From Pseudomonas viridiflava (GTDB lineage: Bacteria > Pseudomonadota > Gammaproteobacteria > Pseudomonadales > Pseudomonadaceae), in contig NZ_UPSE01000154.1 of the NCBI RefSeq assembly GCF_900573885.1, positions 62,001 to 126,000 of the forward strand: a stretch of 64,000 nt of DNA, in the 5' to 3' direction. Below are positions 58,472 through 64,000 of the stretch, piece after piece. The position numbers and the translations under genes are program-made. The first letter of the stretch is position 1; every line of letters begins with the position of its first letter. The notes under the pieces were generated by a model. The model was not told where the DNA came from. It searched no databases and worked only from the letters and a program-made list of their open reading frames with translations.

Positions 58472-58947
58472 TAGACCCGCCAGCCAATATTCAGCATTAA
58501 TGCCGCTGCGCCGAGAATATTCAGCTCGGCTGTGGCGGGGCCGATATGCGCGCCCAGCGCAGGAATGACTGCCGGCGCGACGCCAAAGCGGTTAAACGGG
58601 ATCTTGTCGCGATATTCGCCTCGATAACCATGCAGCAGGCCACCCGTTACTTTTAAGTAAACCGGCAGATGGTCGCTTTCAAAGCGTTTGCCAAAGTAAG
58701 CATATTGCGTCGGTTGGTCGAACGAGTTGCGCAAAAACGTCGCGCCGTAGAGCCATGCCTGCGCGTCGTTATATTCGATACCGATCAGCTTCTGATGGTT
58801 ATTGTGGTCTGGCTCATCGTGGTGGTGCCGGGTATAGGCGCTGGTCTGCAACTGCCAAAAGCTCTGCTGCGGCATTTGCTCGGCGTGCACATATAGAGAC
58901 GAAAGAAGCAGCGCTAAGGCGCCGAAGACTGGATGGGATAATTTCAT
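58468..58947 (-). CDS. Small secreted/outer-membrane beta-barrel candidate
   Basis: A 159-residue protein with a signal peptide ending ...LLSSLYVHA and alternating hydrophobic beta strands to a C-terminal Tyr (LGAAALMLNIGWRVY), the pattern of a small outer-membrane barrel. The strands LYGATFLRNSF and the AVIPALGAHIGPATAELNI stretch are vaguely like PagP/PagL-type lipid A enzymes. I do not recognise a named family and give no function. Start at 58947; the 4-base CTAG overlap joins it to the reductase stop. Confidence 0.75.
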   Translation of the reverse strand: MKLSHPVFGALALLLSSLYVHAEQMPQQSFWQLQTSAYTRHHHDEPDHNNHQKLIGIEYNDAQAWLYGATFLRNSFDQPTQYAYFGKRFESDHLPVYLKVTGGLLHGYRGEYRDKIPFNRFGVAPAVIPALGAHIGPATAELNILGAAALMLNIGWRVY

Positions 58948-59114
58948 GCTGCGCTCGGAAGGCGTGATTGGCATCGTGGGATGCCGAAAGCGCTTTTTAC
59001 CCGAGGTAGCAGAGCTGATGAGTCAGCTCCTTTTGTGATGTACGTGGTGCCGCTCAGCTATTGATGTGAGACAGATCGCCGCTGCCTGCGGCGATCTGTC
59101 TGACCAAGAGCCGC

Positions 59115-60092
59115 TTAACGCACTTGCACCACGACTTTACCGACTGCCTTGCGCTGCCCCAGCGCATTGATCGCGCCGGCGGCGTCGGTCAGCGGGAAGG
59201 TTTGCGACACCAGCGGTTTCACCTTGCCTTCAGCGAACCACGTGAACAGTTGCTCGAAGTTGGCGGCATTGTCGGCCGGCTGGCGCTGGGCGAACGCGCC
59301 CCAGAACACACCGACCAGCGATGCGCCTTTGAGCAGCGTCAGGTTGGCGGGCAATGATGGAATGGTGCCGCTGGCGAAGCCGACCACCAGGAAACGACCG
59401 TTCCAGGCAATGGAGCGGAAGGCTTCTTCAAACAGGTCACCGCCGACCGGGTCGTAGATCACGTCCACACCCTGGCCGCCGGTCAATTCCTTGAGTTTGT
59501 CTTTCAGGCCGCCTTCGCTGTAGTTGATCAGCTCGTCGGCACCGGCGGCCTTGGCCACTTCCAGTTTTTCCGCGCTGCTGGCGGCGGCGATCACGCGGGC
59601 GCCCATGGCTTTACCGATTTCCACGGCAGCCAGGCCGACGCCACCGGATGCGCCGAGCACCAGCAGGGTTTCGCCGGGTTGCAGATTGGCGCGTTGCTTG
59701 AGCGCGTGAATCGAGGTGCCGTAGGTCATGCCGAACGCGGCTGCACTGGCGAAGTCCATGCCGGCCGGAATCGGCATCACGCTGTAGCCGGCCACCGCCA
59801 CTTGTTCGGCAAAGCTGCCCCAACCGGTGAGCGCCATGACGCGGTCGCCGGGTTTGACGTGGGTGACTTTCTCGCCGACGGCCGCAACAACGCCCGCCGC
59901 TTCGCCGCCCGGGGAGAACGGGAACGGCGGCTTGAATTGGTATTTGCCTTCAATGATCAGCGTATCGGGGAAGTTCACGCCGGCGGCATGAACGTCGAGC
60001 AGCACTTCGTTTTTCTTCGGTTCCGGGCTGGCAATTTCTTCCAGTACCAGGGTTTCGGCGGGGCCGAAGGCTTTGCACAACACGGCTTTCAT
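59115..60092 (-). CDS. NADPH:quinone oxidoreductase, zeta-crystallin type
   Basis: A 325-residue medium-chain dehydrogenase/reductase without the zinc ligands. The GroES-like part (1-120) has HAAGVNFPDTLIIEGKY and the Rossmann part has LVLGASGGVGLAAVEIGKAMG near residue 145-165. Members reduce quinones by one or two electrons with NADPH. GAGGAAC precedes the ATG at 60092, which starts MKAVLCKAFGPAETL. Confidence 0.92.
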   Translation of the reverse strand: MKAVLCKAFGPAETLVLEEIASPEPKKNEVLLDVHAAGVNFPDTLIIEGKYQFKPPFPFSPGGEAAGVVAAVGEKVTHVKPGDRVMALTGWGSFAEQVAVAGYSVMPIPAGMDFASAAAFGMTYGTSIHALKQRANLQPGETLLVLGASGGVGLAAVEIGKAMGARVIAAASSAEKLEVAKAAGADELINYSEGGLKDKLKELTGGQGVDVIYDPVGGDLFEEAFRSIAWNGRFLVVGFASGTIPSLPANLTLLKGASLVGVFWGAFAQRQPADNAANFEQLFTWFAEGKVKPLVSQTFPLTDAAGAINALGQRKAVGKVVVQVR

Positions 60093-60234
60093 TGGAGTGT
60101 TCCTCGCAGAGTTATGGCTTGGCAGTGTAGGTGGGTGACCGTGCGGGTCAACGAGCATGGCCCGGCCTGATAAAGGTGTATAAGCGCCGGGCTATCGCTA
60201 TGCTAGAGCACATACCCAGTCGAGGATGCGCACT

Positions 60235-60654
60235 GTGAAAGCTTGGTTTGTATTTTTGATGGCGTTGTCAGTCCCGTTCGCAGCGTTAGCCCAAGAGGAA
60301 GAAGGCGGCGAAGAGGGCGATAAAGAGAAACCGCCGGCCGTGGCCTACATCAGCCTGGTGCCCGCTCTGGTGGGCAACTACGGTACCGGACCGCGGCTGA
60401 AAGTATTCAAGGCGGATATCGCCTTGCAGGTTAAAGGCAGCGAGGCCGAGGCCAAGGTCGAGCATCACGAGCCATTGATCCGTAACCAGCTGGTGATGCT
60501 GTTCTCTCAGCAGACCGACGAGTCCATGGGCAACGTCGAGTCAAAAGAAAAGCTGCGTGCCGAAGCCTTGAAGCAGGTGCAGGACGTGCTGACTCAGGAA
60601 GAGGGCAAGCCGCTGGTGGAAGACCTGCTGTTCAACAACCTCATTGTTCAATAA
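60235..60654 (+). CDS. FliL-like secreted protein
   Basis: A 139-residue FliL-domain protein. The chosen GTG at 60235 has GAGG nine bases upstream; the ATG at 60226 overlaps that site. A signal peptide (MKAWFVFLMALSVPFAALA) is followed by an acidic linker (QEEEGGEEGDKEK) and the FliL core (AYISLVPALVGNYG, LVMLFSQQTDESM, LKQVQDVLTQEEGKPLVEDLLF). Canonical FliL has a membrane anchor and sits in flagellar operons; this one is solitary. A PAO1 homologue lies in the same area. Function unknown. Confidence 0.82.
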   Translation: MKAWFVFLMALSVPFAALAQEEEGGEEGDKEKPPAVAYISLVPALVGNYGTGPRLKVFKADIALQVKGSEAEAKVEHHEPLIRNQLVMLFSQQTDESMGNVESKEKLRAEALKQVQDVLTQEEGKPLVEDLLFNNLIVQ

Positions 60655-62530
60655 CTGCTGCAGTCGTCGACCACACGCAGGTGCAGTTTCGCCCTTGATG
60701 CTTGGCCCGATACAGCGCCTGGTCGCTGTGGGCCACCAGGCTATCGGGATGGCTGTCGCGGCTTGGCGTGACAGCACTCAGGCCGATACTGGCCGTTACG
60801 CGTGACAGCGGGCTGCCCGGATGCGGCAGCCCAAGCTCGGCGAGTGCGCCATGAATGCGCGCAGCAATCACCTCGGCGCCAGCCTGATCGGTGTTGGCCA
60901 GAATCACCGCAAACTCTTCGCCGCCGTAGCGGCACACCGCGTCGCCATCGCGCAGCAGGCAGCCTTGCAGCGCCGCCGCCACTTTGCGCAACGCGTCGTC
61001 GCCGGCCAGGTGCCCGAGCTGGTCGTTGTAAGCCTTGAAGTGATCGACATCCAGCATCAACAAACTCATGGGCGCCGAGATGCGTTGCAGGCGGCGCCAT
61101 TCGCTGTGCAACTGATGGTCGAAGAAACGCCGGTTGTACAAACCGGTGAGGCCATCGCGCTGCGATAAATGCTGCAGCTGCGCCTCCAGTTGCAGGCGCT
61201 CGTTATTGTCGCGCGATACGCCGATCAGGTACTCGTGGCCGTTGATCTGCACCAGTTGGGCGCTGATCTCGGCGGGTTGAATCGTGCCGTTGCGGCGGCG
61301 CATTTCACGCTGAAAAATTTTGCCCTGGTTGTCGTGTTGCGCTTGCCGCACCAGTTCAACCCAGGCATGAAATCCGAGAAGCAGGTTTTCCGGTTGTTCC
61401 TGCAACTGCTGGCGAAACTCGTCAGCGCTGTAACCCAGGCTGCTGTAAGTGGCCTTGTTCATGTGCAGGATGTTGCGGTTTTGCGGATCGATAATGAACA
61501 GTCCGTCGCGGCTGGAGTCGGTGAGGTCGACTACCAGTTGCAGGCGCTCACGGCTGTCGAGCAGCACCTGTTCGATCAGCTCGCGGTTGCTCACTTCCTC
61601 GTTCAGTCGGCTATTGCTGGCCTGCAGCGCGCTCGCACGCCGAGCGTTTTCCAGTGCAAGCCATAGCGCGGCGACCAGCAGGAACGTAGTGGTGAGGCCA
61701 GCGATCAGGACCACCAGCGGCAGCGGGCTGGATAGTTGCTGCGCCAATTGCCGGGTCGGATTCAGCTGCAAAATGAAGTTGCGGTTGTTGAGCAAGTGCA
61801 GCGGCAGTTCCTGGCGCAGGCCGGCGCTGTCGTCGGCTTGTTCGCGGCTGTACAGCGGGCGTCCGAACTCGAGCAGGCGCACGTTGAAGCCCGCGCTGTC
61901 GACGGTGTCGAGCAGTTCATCCATGAGAGTCTGCACGCGGAAGATGGCCTGCACGAAGCCGTCAAAAGCCCGATTGCCCTCTTCATCCACGACATACAAC
62001 GGCGTGTACAAGGCGAAGCCGCGGCCGCCTTGCACCAGATCAAAACTGTTGGAGAACACGGCTTTGCCCTGCGTCTTGGCCTGAAGGGCGAGCAGGTAAT
62101 TCGGGTGGCCGGGCGTGAGCTGAAAGTTCATCGCCGCTTCATTGCCTTCCAAGGGCAGAATCCAGCGCAGGCGCATTGTCGAGTCTGCCCACTGGATGGC
62201 TTGATATCCGCGAAAGTGCTCTAACGAGAAACGCGCTTCCAGCTCCCATTCCTGCTGGTTCAGGCGACCACGATGATTCCAGCGCTCGGCGAGGCGATAA
62301 AGGTCCTGCGCCTGGGTGTTAAGGCTGCTTTCCAGCTGCCGGGTCAGCAGTCGCGCTTGCGCCGCGACGCGTTCGTTCGCATGGCTGCGCTCGATAGTCA
62401 CCAGCTTTTGCCACAGCAGCAGGCTCGCGCCGAGCAGCGTCACAGCCAGCAACACCAAGGCGAAGCGAGCGCGCCACGCGGGGCGCGCGGTTGAAATCAA
62501 CGTGGCGTTGGAGGAGCTGTCGTGTTCCAT
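60641..62530 (-). CDS. CHASE-PAS-GGDEF diguanylate cyclase
   Basis: A 629-residue membrane protein. Two membrane segments (about 20-42 and 275-300) bracket a periplasmic CHASE sensor (about 80-250). A PAS domain follows (about 335-450: LFIIDPQNRNILHMN), then a GGDEF domain (455-620) with intact active site GGEEF (near 545) and the inhibitory RxxD site (RDGD) five residues before it. It should make cyclic di-GMP. Its 3' end overlaps the FliL-like gene by 14 bases. Confidence 0.93.
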   Translation of the reverse strand: MEHDSSSNATLISTARPAWRARFALVLLAVTLLGASLLLWQKLVTIERSHANERVAAQARLLTRQLESSLNTQAQDLYRLAERWNHRGRLNQQEWELEARFSLEHFRGYQAIQWADSTMRLRWILPLEGNEAAMNFQLTPGHPNYLLALQAKTQGKAVFSNSFDLVQGGRGFALYTPLYVVDEEGNRAFDGFVQAIFRVQTLMDELLDTVDSAGFNVRLLEFGRPLYSREQADDSAGLRQELPLHLLNNRNFILQLNPTRQLAQQLSSPLPLVVLIAGLTTTFLLVAALWLALENARRASALQASNSRLNEEVSNRELIEQVLLDSRERLQLVVDLTDSSRDGLFIIDPQNRNILHMNKATYSSLGYSADEFRQQLQEQPENLLLGFHAWVELVRQAQHDNQGKIFQREMRRRNGTIQPAEISAQLVQINGHEYLIGVSRDNNERLQLEAQLQHLSQRDGLTGLYNRRFFDHQLHSEWRRLQRISAPMSLLMLDVDHFKAYNDQLGHLAGDDALRKVAAALQGCLLRDGDAVCRYGGEEFAVILANTDQAGAEVIAARIHGALAELGLPHPGSPLSRVTASIGLSAVTPSRDSHPDSLVAHSDQALYRAKHQGRNCTCVWSTTAAVIEQ

Positions 62531-62548
62531 GCACCGTGTCCGTGTTGC

Positions 62549-62998
62549 TTAATGCAGAGCGCAGATTGCCGCCCATTCGCTAGCACTGACAGGCATTACC
62601 GAAAGCCGGCTGCCTTTCTTGACCAAGGGTAACTCGGCGAGGCCCGGAAGTTCACGCAGGGTCGCCAGCGGGATGACGCGGGCGAAAGCTTGCACAAACT
62701 CGACGTCCAGCGCGCTCCAAGGGTTTTTATCGGCGCTGGCCTTGGCGTCGTAGTAATGGCTCTGCGGGTCGAGCGCCGTCGGATCGGGATAAGCAGAAGC
62801 AATTATTCGGCCGATTCCGGCGATACCGGGTTCCGGGCAGCTTGAGTGATAAAAGAAAAACTGGTCGCCCACCGCCATGCTCCGCACGAAATTGCGCGCC
62901 TGATAATTACGTACGCCATCCCAGCGGGCGCGGCCGAGACGCTGCAAGTCATGGATCGAAAGTTCTTCGGGTTCGGACTTCATCAGCCAGTGAGGCAT
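62549..62998 (-). CDS. EVE-domain protein
   Basis: A 149-residue single-domain protein of the EVE family, related to PUA and YTH folds. The signature MPHWLMKSEPEELSIHDL, then GVRNYQARNFVRSMAVGDQ (about 28-46) and FFYHSSCPEPGIAGIGRI are present. EVE domains bind modified nucleotides in RNA or DNA; stand-alone ones in proteobacteria are uncharacterised. The ATG at 62998 gives the conserved N-terminus; 63196 would add non-conserved residues. Confidence 0.92.
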   Translation of the reverse strand: MPHWLMKSEPEELSIHDLQRLGRARWDGVRNYQARNFVRSMAVGDQFFFYHSSCPEPGIAGIGRIIASAYPDPTALDPQSHYYDAKASADKNPWSALDVEFVQAFARVIPLATLRELPGLAELPLVKKGSRLSVMPVSASEWAAICALH

Positions 62999-63199
62999 GA
63001 ACTTTGCTCTTCGGTTGTGGATGACAACAATGTGGGCATTTGCCCTTGAATACGCGACCGCCGGTTGGCGTCGTAATTGCACACGCGGACACCATGCAGG
63101 ACAATGCCGCCCTGCTGAATGTACCGCTGCCGGACGACCCAAGAACAAAAAATGTCGCCGGCCATCGTGCGAAATTTGCCTGGAAGGGGGAGGCAATCG

Positions 63200-63334
63200 A
63201 TGAAGAAACGTAAACCAGATTTGTTGTGGGTATTGGTTATTTTGTTTGGCCTGGGCGTCGTGACCACGGGTTACACCCAGAGCCTGTGGGACCGTCAGAA
63301 CGAGGCTCCCGTCACGTTATCGCAGCAGCCTTAA
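63200..63334 (+). CDS. 44-residue single-span membrane protein
   Basis: A tiny protein, MKKRKPDLLWVLVILFGLGV followed by a polar tail to the C-terminal QQP. A positively charged N-terminus and one hydrophobic segment (residues 8-25) predict an inner-membrane protein with the C-terminus outside. GGGGGAGG seven bases before the ATG is a very strong ribosome binding site, which argues the gene is real. It ends tail-to-tail with ygfA (TTAA). Confidence 0.8.
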   Translation: MKKRKPDLLWVLVILFGLGVVTTGYTQSLWDRQNEAPVTLSQQP

Positions 63335-63975
63335 GTCTGCTCGCCGGGGTCTGTGGTCGCCGTGTTCAGCGCGGCGCCCGCATACCAAGCCTGGTCCGTC
63401 ACCGTGGCATGCAACATCACATCCCAACTGGCCAATGCCAGGCGATCCACTTTCTGACACTCGTGAGCCAGGCCCAATAATGTCGGCTTGTGCCAATTTT
63501 TGCGCGTTTGCAAATACGCCAGGCTGCGGTCGTAAAAACCCCCGCCCATTCCCAGGCGTCCGCCTTCTACGTCAAAGCCCACCAGCGGCAGCATGATCAA
63601 GTCCAGCGTCCATGCCTTGCGCTGACGACCGCGATTGGCCATGGGCTCGGCGATGCGGAAACGGTTAGGGCGCAGACGCTCGCTCGCGCGCACGCGTTGA
63701 AACACCATTTTGGTTCGCGGCCATGCACTGAGAACGGGCAAATAGGTAGCCTTGCCGCGCCGTTGTGCGGCGCGCAGCAAGGGTCGCGGGTCTATTTCGC
63801 CATCGGCCGGCAAGTACAAGGCGATATGCCGCGCGCGACGAAACAAGGGGTGCTGAGCCAATTGGCGATAGAGGTTTTCGCTGGCGGCGCGTTGAGCGCT
63901 GGCGCTGAGGGCGCGACGGGTTTTGCGCAGTAAGCGACGAAGTTGCGGGCGGGAAAGAGATGCGGCGCTCAGCAT
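63331..63975 (-). CDS. ygfA: 5-formyltetrahydrofolate cyclo-ligase
   Basis: A 214-residue enzyme of the 5-FTHF cyclo-ligase family, which converts 5-formyl-THF to methenyl-THF using ATP. The block RLGMGGGFYDRSLAYLQ and LPLVGFDVEGG near residues 131-159 and the C-terminal DVMLHATVT are diagnostic. Start at 63975 lacks a good Shine-Dalgarno sequence; the upstream area continues past the window. In P. aeruginosa and E. coli the 6S RNA gene (ssrS) lies directly before it, outside this window. Confidence 0.93.
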   Translation of the reverse strand: MLSAASLSRPQLRRLLRKTRRALSASAQRAASENLYRQLAQHPLFRRARHIALYLPADGEIDPRPLLRAAQRRGKATYLPVLSAWPRTKMVFQRVRASERLRPNRFRIAEPMANRGRQRKAWTLDLIMLPLVGFDVEGGRLGMGGGFYDRSLAYLQTRKNWHKPTLLGLAHECQKVDRLALASWDVMLHATVTDQAWYAGAALNTATTDPGEQT

Positions 63976-64000
63976 GGGATGCTGGCTGCGGTGCGCAGGC

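Noticed and set aside
63976..64000. 6S RNA 3' end at the window edge
   Set aside because: ssrS is expected just upstream of ygfA, but only 25 bases remain, too few to recognise it.

Overview
The window is a piece of a Pseudomonas chromosome. Gene content and order match the conserved block known from P. aeruginosa PAO1 (glnK-amtB-sutA, xerC-dapF-lysA-lptM-cyaY-rnk, cyaA, argH-algZ-algR-hemC-hemD-hemX-hemY, dsbB-algQ-algP, hemB-ppk-ppx-trxA-rho-ubiD, ygfA). Copies of the GGGAGCGGCTTTAGCCGCGA-type REP sequence point to the fluorescens/putida/syringae side of the genus. The species cannot be fixed from the sequence alone. Almost everything after position 2384 is ordinary core genome with high GC and tight packing.

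Region 1 (1-2383) is different. It is AT-richer, has foreign codon use, and is the right-hand end of a mobile element that has split the competence helicase gene comM (yifB) after codon 282. The boundary is exact: comM reads in frame to position 2384, and the element begins with a TGT terminus (plus strand ACA, 2381-2383). Two 28-30-nt direct repeats follow, like transposase-binding sites of Tn7-like ends. A 612-codon gene then reads inward from those repeats, and its product looks distantly like the Tn7 target-site protein TnsE. comM is the known home of Tn6022/AbaR-type Tn7-like islands in Acinetobacter, so this is probably a related island; its body and other end lie outside the window.

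Region 2 (2384-14737): comM remnant, ubiK, the nitrogen-sensing pair glnK-amtB, a YjbQ-family gene and the RNA-polymerase adaptor sutA. Next comes the minus-strand operon lptM-lysA-dapF-DUF484-xerC-yigB (lysine/peptidoglycan precursor synthesis plus chromosome-dimer resolution). The plus-strand group AraC regulator-cyaY-DUF1289-rnk-lipase follows.

Region 3 (14828-33599): class I adenylate cyclase, small regulators, a periplasmic binding protein, a glutathione transferase, argH, the AlgZ/AlgR two-component pair, the haem operon hemCD-hemX-hemY, dsbB, algQ, an FKBP isomerase, the histone-H1-like algP and an ABC-F ATPase.

Region 4 (33648-48474) is more variable: TerC and LysE transporters, a cytochrome c-FTR1 iron permease, an MHYT-GGDEF-EAL protein, and a hotdog thioesterase. 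It also holds a type IV minor-pilin operon (fimU/T, pilV, pilW, pilX, a short pilY1, pilE), elbB, a sterol-desaturase-family membrane enzyme and a DedA protein.

Region 5 (48684-63975) is core again: hemB-ppk with ppx converging on it (polyphosphate synthesis and degradation), trxA, rho with a long leader, ubiD-flavodoxin/ferredoxin-type reductase, a small beta-barrel candidate, a quinone oxidoreductase, a FliL-like secreted protein, a CHASE-GGDEF diguanylate cyclase, an EVE-domain protein, a 44-residue membrane protein and 5-formyltetrahydrofolate cyclo-ligase at the window edge. The one candidate for something not fully described is the mobile element in comM.
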